Source: Paraniabella hibiscisoli (GTDB taxonomy: Bacteria; Bacteroidota; Bacteroidia; Chitinophagales; Chitinophagaceae). From it: DNA of 64,000 nt. The notes beneath the pieces were generated by a model. The model was not told where the DNA came from and did no database searches. It was given only the letters and a program-made list of their open reading frames with translations. This document shows, one piece after another, positions 20,594 to 30,934 of this stretch. Numbering within the stretch: the stretch's first letter is position 1; every line of letters begins with the position of its first letter. The stretch covers positions 248,001 to 312,000 of the forward strand of contig NZ_JAKWBK010000002.1 of assembly GCF_022512515.1 (NCBI RefSeq), written 5' to 3'. A program made the position numbers and the translations under genes.

Positions 20594-22202
20594 TTATTGA
20601 TTTACCAAAACAACTTTACTATACGATTTACTACCATCCTTATCTACCTGGGCGATGCGGATATATGTTTTCTCTAAAGTGTTAGAGAACTGATAGTCAT
20701 TTTGTTTAGAGCAGCTATATAATATTATACAAGCCACTGTTAATACGATAGCGCCCCTCAGTTTTTGCTTGACGCCCGGTAAAGCAAGTCCTAATACGGA
20801 CAGAAGGCCCAAGCCTGCAATTGCAGTTAAACCTGAAGCATCAAGCGAAAAATCATATTTAATTTTAACAGCAGAACTGCCTCTTGGCGCCTTCGATACA
20901 ACGGTTGCTACTTTCGTGAATTCTGTGCCATTTTGTGATATTTCAATATCAAAATGATCATTATTGGTTTCAGAGACTGTAGTCCATGATACGTTTAATT
21001 TTGAATCTTTTACAGATGCATGAACTGCATCCCATATAACGGCATTGCCTGAGCCGATTCGTAAACCTGCATTAGGCCCGATGAGGTAGTACCACCCACA
21101 GATGCAAGAGCTACGCCTACTAGTAAATGGCCTCCACTGAGCGCCACCGAACTTCCAAACCATTCACCTACTACACCTTGAAAGCGTTGCTGCTGTGTGT
21201 AAGTAGCACCGGATAAACTGAAAATATAGGCAGCTCCGGGACTGGAAATGCCGACGTCACCGCCCGCGCCAGATATAGCTACGTTAGAACCGCTCATAGA
21301 TATGCTATAACCTAATCCTTCATTTTGGGTGCGGCTCGATGCAATAATCTTCTGCTGTTGACTCCAGGTACTACCCGTTGTAGTAAATACATAGGCGGCT
21401 CCACGATAACTATCATCGCCATAAGCCCCTACTATCAATGTATTACCCGACATTGTTACAGATTGTCCAAAGTTATCATCTGCAGCGCCATCGCTGGCTA
21501 CCAGTTTTTGTGCCTGTGTCCAGGTGCCGCCCACTAGTCCAAATACATAAGCAGCTCCTCTTCTCGACTCATCACCGGCAGAACTCACTAATACCTGGGT
21601 TCCGTTGGTAGCAACAGATGATCCAAATACATCGTCTGCAGCCACATCAGCAGCTACAATTTTTTGTTGTTGCACCCAGGTACCGCCCGATAAATTATAG
21701 ATGTAGGCGGCACCACGGTATAAATTAGCGTAGGGTGCTCCAATAACCAACCTGTTTCCACTTAGCGCCAAGGAGAAACCGAAAGCTTCACCTGTGGCAG
21801 CGGTTGTTAACTTTTGTAGCTGTACCCAATTACCACCTGAAAGACCGTATATGTATACCGCTCCACTATTGCCGGCTTTTCCATAAGCACCGACTACTAT
21901 ATAGGTACCGTTTGTTACAACACTTGCGCCGAGGTAGTCATCCACTGCCAGGTCACTGCTAACCAATTTCTGTTTAAAATTCCAGGAGCTACCATTTTTT
22001 CATAAACATATGCGGCTCCCCTCCAGGCATTGTCGCCATTAGCGCCGGCAACAGCAAGGTTGCCGCTTACACTGACAGATGTGCCCAGGAAGGCATCGGC
22101 TCTTTTATCATTTGCTGAAATATCTACCTGCTTAGTAAACTGTGCTTGCACGCTTATGCTCAACATCAGCGAGAAAGAAATAAGTAGTGTTTTGTACATC
22201 AT
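20594..22202 (-). CDS. Secreted FG-GAP beta-propeller protein with split FN3-like membrane module (B)
   Basis: Signal peptide ending ISVQAQ, then seven integrin-type FG-GAP repeats, each with DxxFGxSV, GxxxVGAYG and RGAAYVY. The C-terminal module begins PVIWDAVHASV and ends YIRIAQVDKDGSKSYSKVV; a 61-residue insert (20666-20848) separates the halves and holds helix 1 (IAGLGLLSVLGLAL), a basic loop (VKQKLRG), helix 2 and LYSCSKQN. Two frame breaks, near 21997 (A run) and 21046 (one G), are repaired by one added base each and give about 536 residues. Stands alone with the small-RNA candidate downstream. Surface adhesin or binding role is plausible but unproven. Confidence 0.75.
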
Positions 22203-22502
22203 TGTAAATTCTAGTTAAGGTTGTTAAAGAGGGTTGTATTAATTTGGCGTAAAAGATAAAGCAGGACTATTTAAGATACCTTTTTGGTTCGCGCTAAAAA
22301 TAATATCATAGTGTAGGGCAATTTAGAGGCAGCAAAGAAAAGTTATATTCTAATTAGTTCCAAAAAACTATCCCTTTAACCGTTCTATTATCTATAGTAA
22401 TCAGCATTATCAAACAATCCTTCCCAAAAAAATAATATAAATGCTTTTCGCCCCTCCAAAATTGCTGTTCACCGGCAATACCAATGCCGCTTATCCTTTT
22501 GC

Positions 22503-22536
22503 TATTGACTGAAGGCTACCGGCAGGTGTATGTTTG
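22503..22536 (+). promoter_or_regulatory. Promoter of the second PepSY-like gene
   Basis: Perfect -7 box TATGTTTG at 22529-22536 with the upstream TTG (near 22505) and ACCGG repeats conserved from copy 1. The upstream AT-rich stretch from 22203 shows no gene. Confidence 0.7.
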
Positions 22537-22574
22537 TGAAACAATTGATAATAACTACTACAACAAAAAATACA

Positions 22575-23027
22575 ATGAAAAATTTAATCTTATCTGCCGC
22601 TGTTCTTTTAACTGTAAGCTTTAACGCTGCCGCTTCCACTGTTGAGCCGGTTGTAACTGAGAAAGCTCAAAAAACTTTTGTCACCATCTTTAAAGATGCT
22701 GATGCTGTAAAATGGAGCAATACCGGCGACAACTACGAAGCTTTTTTTGATAATGGTGGTGTTAAAACCCGTGCCACAATTGACGCGAAGGGAAACTTAT
22801 TACAAACAATCCGTTACTATAAACAAGATAACCTCCCTGCTAATGTACTTTACAATCTGAAAAAAGACTATAAAGGTTGCGAAATACATGGCGTAACTGA
22901 AGTAAGCAACAACAACGGCATTAACTATCGTATTGTTTTAAAAGATAACAAACACTATACTCATATCAACGCTAACCAGGCTGGCGATACAGAATTAGTT
23001 GCAAAATATACCAGAGGCGATAAATAA
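22575..23027 (+). CDS. Exported PepSY-like small protein, copy 2
   Basis: Paralogue of the protein at 13928-14380, also 150 residues, with the same signal peptide and the C-terminal HINANQAGDTELVAKYTRGDK-type ending. Differences are scattered conservative changes. Codon changes exceed amino-acid changes, suggesting an old duplication under purifying selection rather than a recent copy. Both copies stand alone behind matching promoters and in front of matching hairpins. Predicted periplasmic; role unknown. Confidence 0.75.
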   Translation: MKNLILSAAVLLTVSFNAAASTVEPVVTEKAQKTFVTIFKDADAVKWSNTGDNYEAFFDNGGVKTRATIDAKGNLLQTIRYYKQDNLPANVLYNLKKDYKGCEIHGVTEVSNNNGINYRIVLKDNKHYTHINANQAGDTELVAKYTRGDK

Positions 23028-23053
23028 GCAACCATCAAGGTTTCTATATAAAC

Positions 23054-23079
23054 AAAGAGGAGATCCAGGTCTCCTCTTT
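23054..23079 (+). terminator. Terminator of PepSY-like copy 2
   Basis: Stem AAAGAGGAGA / TCTCCTCTTT, identical to that of copy 1, with loop TCCAGG. Confidence 0.9.
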
Positions 23080-23114
23080 GCACATTATGTCAGTACTGAA
23101 AAAAAGCCAGTTTG

Positions 23115-25973
23115 TTAGTTGGGGTTAGCAAAACCAATAACTTCAAACTGGTATTTTCCAGAGCCTAGTTCGGCTTCCACCCGATTGGCATGATCCACAC
23201 TCTTTTTTAACCGGAGTTGACTATCACCTTTTAACCGAACGGATGCCACAGAAGTGGAAGGTATATATACTGTTGCCTGTGAATTAACAGGCACCGCTAC
23301 AGTCACTATTAACTTTCCATTTTCTTTCTTCCAGGACGATTCAATTTTCCCGTTTATAGAATGGTAAATAGCTTTTACATAGTTAATACTGCTATCCGCA
23401 ATTTCCGGACGGATGATGATTTTTTGAAACCTGCAGCAACAGGCTTGATACCAGCCATGTACTCAAACATCCATTCATTAACAGAACCAAATGAGTAATG
23501 ATTGAATGAATTCATTCCCGCATTATTCTCAAAACCTTTCTCCTTTGATATAGCTGTTCCATCGCTCCCAGATACTGGTAGCTCCGTTTACTACTTCAAA
23601 TCCCCAGGAAGGATATTCTTTCGATAATAACAGGTGATAAGCCAGTTTTGAGTGACCCGTTGATGAGAGCGCTGGCAGCAAAGGCTTTACCCCAAGAAAT
23701 CCGGTAGCCAGTTTCCTGTCATTTTGAATAAGTAAACCTGAAAGATTCTTACCTGCGGCCTCCAATATATCTGGTGGCAATAATCCCATATAGATGGCGT
23801 TAGCGTAAGCGGTTTGAGTATGACCGTGAAAGCCACTCTCCTTACTGTACTCCACATAGCCAGTCACATCTCCATAAACTTCCTGGTTCACTTTAAAAGT
23901 ACCGTTTTGCTCAGTGTAATGTTTCATAAACGCAGCCTGAATTTGCTGTAATTTTTGATGTAGTTCTTGTTCATCGGCTTTAGCACCGATAGCGGCGGCC
24001 ATTTCTTCCATTAGCTTACTACAATAGAAATAGTAGATAGAAGCCAGCAGGTCTGGTGATGTTTTTTGCCTACCGATAACCAGTCTCCAAATCCACCTTT
24101 GGGTGAAATTTCTTCAAAAGCCCTCTCTTTAAATAAGTGATTGCCTTCCGTCTTTTTTCCAGGAAGCTCATAAAACGCTTCATGTCCGGCCAGTGCTTTT
24201 TGATAATACCGGTATCGCCATAAGCCTGGTACATTTCATAAGCACAGATAATACCTGCTTCCATCCAACCAGGCGAATAACTGTCAGTTGATCTTATAGC
24301 AGATACGCCTTCAGCAGTAAGCGGCATAGGTGCATAGATGGGGTAAGCTCCATTGGGAAATTGTGCATCATTCAGGTCCTGGAGCCACTTTACAAAGAAA
24401 GCAGAGATATCATTGTTATAGATTGCTGATCGGGTATACACCTGCGCGTCTCCGGTCCAGCCCAGGCGCTCGTCTCTTTGCGGACAATCTGTAGGTATAT
24501 CAAAATAATTAGCCCTTTGGGTCCATACTATATTTTTATATAGTTGATTAACCATGGCATTATCTGTTTCCATGGTTCCCGCATCGGGCGTAGCCGAACT
24601 CAACACCAGGCCTTTAATCGTCTCGACAGTTGGCTGATATTTTAGCCCGGTAATTTCAACAAACTGAAATCCGTGATAGGTAAATTGAGGTATCCAGGTT
24701 TCATTTTGCGTATCACCCCTGACAATATAGGTGTCGGTAGCCCTCGCTCTTCTCAGATTCTCTATCATCAACCTGCCATCAGGATGTAACATTTCTCCAT
24801 AACGAATAACAATGCTATCGCCGGCTTTGCCCTTTACATTTAAACGAACAATGCCTGAGAAGTTCTGGCCGAAGTCTACAATATATTTGTCTTTGCCGAT
24901 CAGTGTAATTTTCTTTCCAGTAAGAGTATCAAAAACTTTTACGGGGTTTCCGGGGTATACCTGCATTTCCCTTTCGGCTTTATCAGCGTATGTTTGAACC
25001 GGCTGCCAGCCGTTCATGTTAAAACCCGATTTATTCCATCCTTTTATTTCGCGGCGCGCATCATAGGTCTCTCCGTTCAATATATCTGTTTCACGTAATG
25101 CACCTTCGCTTGCCTTCCACGAAGCATCCGTTGCTATTACTTCTTTCTCCCCATTATTGTATTCTACCCAAATGCTTGCTTTTAATAGTGGTGTATTCCC
25201 ATAAAAGCCCCTTACCTGCGGGCTACCTACCAATAAAGCATAACCCAGATAACCGGCATACCATCCCGGAGAAAGAACTGCCCCGAATACATTATCACCT
25301 GCCTTAATGTTTTTTGAAATATCATACACCTGGTAATAGAGCCTCTTATTATAGTCTGTCCAGCCGGGCAGGAAATAGTCTGTTCCTATTCGCTGGCCAT
25401 TGATATAAAATTCATTCAAGCCTAATGATGTAACATATAGCCTTGCTCTCCTGATCCCGGTTTTAAACCGCGCTTCTTTTCTTAAATAAGGCGCGGTGGC
25501 AGATGATACTCTTTATTAATATTCAAACTATCCAGCTCCAAACCTATCCATTCGGCCTTCCATTCCGATTTATCGAAAAGCCCGGTTTCCCAGGAAGCTA
25601 CAGCGCTCCATTGGCCTGGGTTCTGATCTTTATCCCAACTTCTCACTTTCCAGTAATATACTCTTGCGGAGATAAGTGGCTTTCCCTTATAAGCCACCTG
25701 GTTGGTTTGACTTCCTGTGATCCTGCCACTATTCCAGATATCAGGAACTCCCTTATCTAGCAACGCCTGCGAAGAAGCTACCATAACCTGGTAGGCTGTT
25801 TGAACCTGGCTATACCGGGTAGAAACCAGCTCCCAACTGAGTTTAGGACTTTGGCCATCAATAAAGGGATTTATCTTGTAGTTACACCTGAGATGCACCG
25901 GCTTTATATCTGATAATGCCCATGCGGGAATGCATAATAGAAATGCAAAAAGAATAGAGACAGTCTGTTTCAA
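23115..25973 (-). CDS. Alpha-L-rhamnosidase, GH78
   Basis: Removes terminal alpha-L-rhamnose from rhamnogalacturonan or other rhamnosides in the periplasm. Signal peptide (ending IPAWAL), N-terminal beta domain (IDGQSPKLSWEL), the jelly-roll with FYINGQRIG and SPGWYAGYLG, and the (alpha/alpha)6 catalytic domain with the GH78 hallmark DCPQRDERLGWTGDAQ, including the general-acid region. The C-terminal beta domain ends FEVIGFANPN. Frame breaks occur near 25478, 24145, 24065, 23545-23550 (two) and 23425; each is repaired by one added base in a short run, giving about 955 residues, normal for the family. Two gene remnants lie just upstream. Confidence 0.9.
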
Positions 25974-26350
25974 ACCTTGTTGTTATTTTAATTTTTTCGA
26001 ATACCCGACGGCTCTTCATATACAAAGTGTGTTTTTCGTTTCCAGGTTTTACACTGTTGCTGTGACAGTTTTTCGGATGTGATGCCGGAATGGCCGTGCA
26101 ATTGTTTACTACCTTTAATGAAATTATAAACCGCTCCGTTAAGAGATAAGATATTGTTGTATACCCATCTGAAAAGAGTTTGCTTGTATTATCTCTTTTA
26201 GAAATGATATCTGACAAAAAGACCTCTGGTATATAATATTCAAAAATGCAGAAAAACTTTATACCCGTCAACCGATTATAGCTTTATCAGGTTGTCAAGG
26301 GAAACCATTTTTGCAAGCATCATCACAAGGCAGTAGCCCGTTTAGATCAT
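25974..26350. other. Long region upstream of the GH78 gene without gene
   Basis: AT-rich; must contain the promoter of the rhamnosidase. The one long open frame (ending in KAGASQV) overlaps the GH78 signal peptide region in another frame and has no protein-like composition. Nothing else recognised. Confidence 0.4.
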
Positions 26351-26600
26351 TCAAATTTAGGGATATACTTTGATAGTTTAGCAGAAGTTTTTTTACATAA
26401 CTCCTTCATATCCTTGTCATTTAAAATGGAGGCTGACTCCCCCATCGCAAAAATTGTTCGTACAGTTACTGCCTGTAATCCCGCATGAATAGCAACGGTA
26501 TCCTGGCTGGCCAATCAAGAAAACGCACTCCATCCATTTTTTCTCTGCCGTCATCTCCTATTCTTTTTACGATCTGGTGTAATAATGTTCTAAGTAGGCA
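26351..26600 (-). pseudogene. Remnant of a six-hairpin glycosidase-like gene
   Basis: In two frames of the minus strand one reads LLRTLLHQIVKRIGDDG, then MDGVRFLDWPA, then AIHAGLQAVTVRTIFAMGES and a tail to KYIPKFE before a stop. The RFLDWP...AIHAGLQA phrase is one I recall from (alpha/alpha)6 glycosidases related to GH78-type enzymes. No N-terminal or C-terminal part is present, so beyond the sequencing-type frame change it is truly truncated. Confidence 0.5.
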
Positions 26601-26613
26601 TGTTGCTCCCGAT

Positions 26614-26688
26614 TTTGAAGGCGACCTGGTCATTTTCTCTCAGCAATTACAGTAGCTGTTGGTCTTCGTATGAGTAATATTCAGGCAT
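26614..26688 (-). pseudogene. 5' stub of an ECF sigma factor gene
   Basis: From an ATG the minus strand reads MPEYYSYEDQQLL, stop, LLRENDQVAFK, the usual opening of Bacteroidota ECF sigma factors (YSY.D..LL.LL.E.D..AF), with an in-frame TAA where Gln would be one base change away. The homology ends abruptly and is followed by the glycosidase remnant, consistent with a deletion joining the two. Confidence 0.5.
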
Positions 26689-26784
26689 CTCCGGGACTTC
26701 GTACTAAGAAAAGTAAAGATAGGCAATGGAACCATTCAATTAACCAGGTCATAACAACCAATAAGAGTTACCCTACCCTGTATT

Positions 26785-26792
26785 TATCTTTG
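26785..26792 (+). promoter_or_regulatory. -7 box for the AraC / Tet(X)-like operon
   Basis: TATCTTTG, a perfect TAnnTTTG, 46 bases before the AraC-type ATG. No clear -33 element. Confidence 0.55.
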
Positions 26793-26838
26793 CTTTAAGT
26801 ATAAAATAACCCAGATCATCTGTTACTAAAAAATAATA

Positions 26839-27594
26839 ATGAATAACGACTTTGCCTTCCGATTGATTCAACCCGGTATATCCATTGCGTCATTTGTGGA
26901 AAGCTTTTGGGAGCTGCGGAATCTATCTGCGAACGATAAGGAAATTGTTGTTTTGCCTGACGGACGTGCAGATCTCACCTTTTTTCGTTCCGCAACCGAC
27001 CCTTTCTGTATTGTAAGATCGGGTATTGAAACCTATCCCCAGCAAGCTTTACTAAAAGGTAAAACCGCTATGTTCGCAGTTAGTTTTAAACTGCTTGCTG
27101 TAGAGTATATCTTCGGTACTTCAATTGCAGGTATTCTGGACTATGCTGAGTTTTTGCCAACAGGTTTTTGGAATTTTAGTGAAACTGATCTGGAAAACTT
27201 TGACCTTTTTTGCCAGAAAGCCACGCAGCAAATACAATCACGGGTGCCTGCCGATATGGATTCGAGGAAAAAGGATTTGTTTGATTTAATTTATACCCGA
27301 AAGGGAGATATCTCCGTAAAAGAACTATCAGAAAGAGTGTATTGGAGCAGCCGGCAGATCAACCGCTATTTTAATGAACAATTCGGACTTTCCTTAAAAG
27401 CTTATTGTAATATTATCAGGTTCCGGGCTTCTTTCCATCATATTAAGGAAGGTAAACTGTTCCCTCAACAAAATTTTGCCGATCAGTCTCATTTTATCCG
27501 TGAAATAAAAAAACTTTCCGGGGTATCTCCCAAAGAATTAAGCCGAAACCAAAACGGCCGATTTATACAATTTTCTGCGCTTCCGCATGAGTAA
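26839..27594 (+). CDS. AraC-family transcriptional regulator
   Basis: 251 residues. The N-terminal half is a cupin-like sensory domain (PGISIASFVESFWELRN, VVLPDGRADLTF); the C-terminal third is a double helix-turn-helix of the AraC type (ISVKELSERVYWSSRQINRYF and FADQSHFIREIKKLSGVSP). It lies 28 bases before the flavin monooxygenase gene on the same strand and probably controls it, possibly in response to the oxidised compound. Intact. Confidence 0.9.
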   Translation: MNNDFAFRLIQPGISIASFVESFWELRNLSANDKEIVVLPDGRADLTFFRSATDPFCIVRSGIETYPQQALLKGKTAMFAVSFKLLAVEYIFGTSIAGILDYAEFLPTGFWNFSETDLENFDLFCQKATQQIQSRVPADMDSRKKDLFDLIYTRKGDISVKELSERVYWSSRQINRYFNEQFGLSLKAYCNIIRFRASFHHIKEGKLFPQQNFADQSHFIREIKKLSGVSPKELSRNQNGRFIQFSALPHE

Positions 27595-27622
27595 TTTGCG
27601 GTCTGTTTAAAAATAATAGATC

Positions 27623-28786
27623 ATGTTAGTGAAGAATAAACAAATAGCTATTGTTGGCGGTGGCCCGGGTGGATTGACCTTGGCAAAATTGCTGCAATTA
27701 AAAGGATGCCAGGTAAAGGTATATGAAAGAGATATAGATAAAAATTCCCGGGTTCAGGGAGCTCCACTGGATCTACATGATGACTCCGGGCTGGCAGCTT
27801 TAACAAAAGCCGGGTTACTGGAAGTGTTTAAGACGAATTTTCTACCAGGTGCCGATAAGGAAAAAATAATGAATGAGCAGGCGGAGGTTTTTTACAGCGA
27901 CCATGAAACCAAGCCAGACAGCAACTTCGGGCATGAACATTTCCGACCTGAAATAGACCGGGGCACTTTAAGAAGGATATTACTGGAATCTTTAGAACCA
28001 GGTACTGTAGTATGGAATAGTCATTTTATATCCATGAATTCACAGGATGAGGGATGGCAACTGGCATTTAAAGATGGTGGCAATGTGTACGCAGATATCG
28101 TCTTAGCAGCAGATGGCGCAAATTCCAGGGTACGACCTTATGTCACTGACATCAAAGCCTTTTACTCCGGCATTACCATGCTGGAAGGGAATATTGAGGA
28201 TGCAAAAAATAATGCCCCCGTTATGTACTCTTTACTGAATAGAGGAAAAATAATGGCGTTCGGAAATGAGAAAGATATATTGATGGGGCAAAAAGGTAAT
28301 GGAGAAATAGGGTTCTATATAAGCTTTAAAGCAGGTGAAAACTGGGCACGGGATAGTGGGTTAAACTTCTCCGATAAAGCTCAAATGCTGGAATGGTTTA
28401 AAAAAGAATATACGGATTGGAGTCCAGTATGGCATGAGCTTTTTGACAATACTTCTCTACCGTTTACGCCAAGGCCGATCTATTGTATGCCCCTGGATCA
28501 AGCCTGGGATTCTATATCTAATTTAACTATGCTGGGCGATGCGGCGCATGTGATGCCTCCCTTTGCCGGTGAAGGCGTTAATATGGCCATGCTGGATGCG
28601 CTTGAATTGAGTGAATGTATAGCATCGGACAAATTCAGCTCTTTAAAAGAAGCTATTTTATATTATGAAATCAATATGCGCAAGAGAGCAGCCGTTATGG
28701 CTAAGGAGTCGCTTGATAATGGTGAACGAATGCATAGCAAAGATGCGCTGGCTAATATGCTGGCCTTTTTAGTGGTCATTAATTAG
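27623..28786 (+). CDS. FAD-dependent monooxygenase of the Tet(X) type
   Basis: 387-residue class A flavoprotein monooxygenase. The N-terminal dinucleotide fold is IAIVGGGPGGLTLAKLL; RVQGAPLDLHDDSG matches the segment of Tet(X) that begins the substrate site; the DG motif is LAADGANSRVRP and the FAD ribityl motif MLGDAAHVMPPFAGEGVN. Overall length and these motifs resemble Tet(X), which hydroxylates tetracyclines, but many environmental relatives act on other compounds, so resistance is not proved. Expressed with the preceding AraC regulator. Confidence 0.8.
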   Translation: MLVKNKQIAIVGGGPGGLTLAKLLQLKGCQVKVYERDIDKNSRVQGAPLDLHDDSGLAALTKAGLLEVFKTNFLPGADKEKIMNEQAEVFYSDHETKPDSNFGHEHFRPEIDRGTLRRILLESLEPGTVVWNSHFISMNSQDEGWQLAFKDGGNVYADIVLAADGANSRVRPYVTDIKAFYSGITMLEGNIEDAKNNAPVMYSLLNRGKIMAFGNEKDILMGQKGNGEIGFYISFKAGENWARDSGLNFSDKAQMLEWFKKEYTDWSPVWHELFDNTSLPFTPRPIYCMPLDQAWDSISNLTMLGDAAHVMPPFAGEGVNMAMLDALELSECIASDKFSSLKEAILYYEINMRKRAAVMAKESLDNGERMHSKDALANMLAFLVVIN

Positions 28787-28796
28787 CAACTGCTAT

Positions 28797-29147
28797 TTAC
28801 TTAACTGCTTCCACATTTTTCGCAGTTATATAAGTAGTACTGGAATCGTCTTTCCAAAAAGGTCCTCCTGCTTTTATTTTCTGACCCACTTCAAATCGCT
28901 TAAAAGTGCCTCCTGATTTTTGCAGGTTGATGATGCTAATCGTGACTATGTGAGGTTTTCCGTTTTTGTCGTTTACAGTAGCCATATAGCCATCTTTACC
29001 ATTTTCAATTTTTACAATTTCACCCGTCACTTCCATTTCTTTTTGTTCTGCGGTTTGGGTAGAGGCAGTTACATTTTTCTGATTGTTACATGAAATAACT
29101 GCGCCTATTGCCACTAATAATCCTATCGATATAAAAAGATTCTTCAT
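28797..29147 (-). CDS. Small lipoprotein of unknown function
   Basis: 116 residues with a lipoprotein signal peptide (lipobox AVISCNN), a Thr/Gln-rich linker and a C-terminal OB-like beta region (GEIVKIENGKDGYMATV, FEVGQKIKAGGPFW). I do not recognise a named family. It converges with the monooxygenase gene and ends 10 bases from it. Confidence 0.6.
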   Translation of the reverse strand: MKNLFISIGLLVAIGAVISCNNQKNVTASTQTAEQKEMEVTGEIVKIENGKDGYMATVNDKNGKPHIVTISIINLQKSGGTFKRFEVGQKIKAGGPFWKDDSSTTYITAKNVEAVK

Positions 29148-29309
29148 TATTATTTTTTCAAAGATATTGGTTCACTTAAAATCGTTGCATGTATTTCTGT
29201 TAATAAACAATTATGCTCTACGCTCGGCCGCTTTTTATCGATGAAACAAAAGAGCTACTTCCGGGGATATCTGAAACTACATCATCAATGGTTCTATCCG
29301 CCAAAAAAA

Positions 29310-29340
29310 TCCTCCTGCCCTTTTAAAAGAAACAGGAGGA
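29310..29340 (-). terminator. Terminator after pectate lyase
   Basis: Stem TCCTCCTG / CAGGAGGA with a 15-base loop; on the minus strand a run of seven T follows. It lies 41 bases beyond the pectate lyase stop. Confidence 0.8.
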
Positions 29341-29380
29341 ATCAGTATCATTTTAATGTGATGCAGAACGAAAGTAATGC

Positions 29381-30934
29381 CTAACTGATCGTATCGATAT
29401 TGTTACCTAGATTACGGTAATTGATCTTTTGTTGCGGATTGGTTCCATTCAGGTATTCCTCTATATTGGTATAGCCATCTCCATCCGCATCCAGGGCGCC
29501 GTCTTTACCATTTTTAGGATCCAGGCCGTTTTTAGTTTCCCATTCGTCGGGCATACCATCGCCATCGCTGTCTACAGGGACTTTAGCCGCATTATAGGTA
29601 AAATTGGGATAGCCGCCCACTTCAGTAACATCTTTTATAATGCCTGTTGCGGTCATTGGTTTCCCGGTACGTACCATTTCTGTTACACGGGCATCAACCG
29701 CATCCCTTTTGGGTAAGGTAGCTCCGGCTTTGGCTAATACCGCTCCGAAAACATCGCCGGCCAGCTGATGTGGCGCCACCGGCCATCCTTCGAACGGGGT
29801 ATTAACACGGGCCAGGTTTTGCTGGCTATTATCACCAGTTTTAACCCGATCCTTTGAACGCATTCCCAGCCAATTGTCATTAGTTACATCTTTGTTATCG
29901 TGCATGATATTGCCGGCAACATACCATTTACCAGGACGATTGGCAGCTTTAGGATACCAACCGCCTTCAGCCCAGGCGCTACCGGGAGAATACATGCTAC
30001 GTTCTTCAATGCGTGCAAAAACATCGCGCATCCCCTCATTAGTAGCCGGACCGGGCTTAAAATAATTATTGATCAGGTTGACAGTTGAGGTTTCATCTCC
30101 GCCATCAATCGAGCGATGACGCCAGTTGAAAACCACGTTGTAGCGAAAGTCGAACATACCCGACATGCCTATTGATGGATTTCTGGCAGTATTGCTGGCA
30201 AAAAGATTGTGATGGAAGGTAGAAGGATTACCACCCCAGGTGCCGCCGAAAGCGTGTCCCTTTGCGTCGAGTGCTTCGCTGGAGATCGTCCACTGAATAG
30301 TGATGTTTTCTGCAGGGTCCTTGATCTGGGTTTTGCCATCTAAGGAAGGTCGCATGTGCCTGTACAGGGAAATATTTTCATCCATACCCCAGCTGGTGGA
30401 GCAATGATCGATAATAATATGATGATGAGGATTACCTCCGATATTATCATCACCTTGCCCGCCCACCGGTACGCCACGTCTAACCCGCAGATGCCTTATA
30501 ATGACATTATGTGTATTAATGTTAAGTGTTCCCGCAATACAAATACCATCGCCAGGCGCTGACTGACCCGCAATGGTAATATCAGGATTATTGATATTAA
30601 GGTCTCCATTTACCTTTAAAGTACCCGCCACGCGAAATACAACAATACGAGGTCCCTGGGCTTCCAATGCGGCACGAAGACTTCCCGGTCCGCTATCATT
30701 TAAATTGGTCACTGCAATTACTTTACCGCCTCGTCCGCCGGTAGTAAACATGCCGCCACCCCAGGCACCGGGAAATGCGGGAATAGCCCCTTCAGGCAAC
30801 CTGGGAGGGTGCGGCGGTATTTGGCCGGCTTCAGGATCACCAGCCTGGCTATTTGGCGTGTTTTGTGAATTAACATCAGGCTTCAGACATAAAAGCTGAA
30901 CTAATGTAAGGAGGCAAACAATAGATTTTTTCAT
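29381..30934 (-). CDS. Pectate lyase, PL1-like, with EF-hand-like C-terminal repeat
   Basis: Secreted lyase of 517 residues acting on (de-esterified) homogalacturonan. A signal peptide and a Pro-rich segment precede the parallel beta-helix, which opens FPGAWGGGMFTTGGRGGKV, NDSGPGSLRAAL and runs through IIRHLRVRRG, HHIIIDHCSTSWGMDE, the usual phrase around the calcium and catalytic sites. After the helix come DSDGDGMPDEWE and DADGDGYTNIEEYLNGTNP, thrombospondin type 3 / dockerin-like calcium loops. The frame is intact. A shortened relative of the tail is at 13648. Confidence 0.9.
   Translation of the reverse strand: MKKSIVCLLTLVQLLCLKPDVNSQNTPNSQAGDPEAGQIPPHPPRLPEGAIPAFPGAWGGGMFTTGGRGGKVIAVTNLNDSGPGSLRAALEAQGPRIVVFRVAGTLKVNGDLNINNPDITIAGQSAPGDGICIAGTLNINTHNVIIRHLRVRRGVPVGGQGDDNIGGNPHHHIIIDHCSTSWGMDENISLYRHMRPSLDGKTQIKDPAENITIQWTISSEALDAKGHAFGGTWGGNPSTFHHNLFASNTARNPSIGMSGMFDFRYNVVFNWRHRSIDGGDETSTVNLINNYFKPGPATNEGMRDVFARIEERSMYSPGSAWAEGGWYPKAANRPGKWYVAGNIMHDNKDVTNDNWLGMRSKDRVKTGDNSQQNLARVNTPFEGWPVAPHQLAGDVFGAVLAKAGATLPKRDAVDARVTEMVRTGKPMTATGIIKDVTEVGGYPNFTYNAAKVPVDSDGDGMPDEWETKNGLDPKNGKDGALDADGDGYTNIEEYLNGTNPQQKINYRNLGNNIDTIS

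Noticed and set aside
25882..26271. Minus-strand open frame of 129 codons upstream of GH78
   Set aside because: It overlaps the GH78 signal peptide in another frame and its composition is not protein-like.
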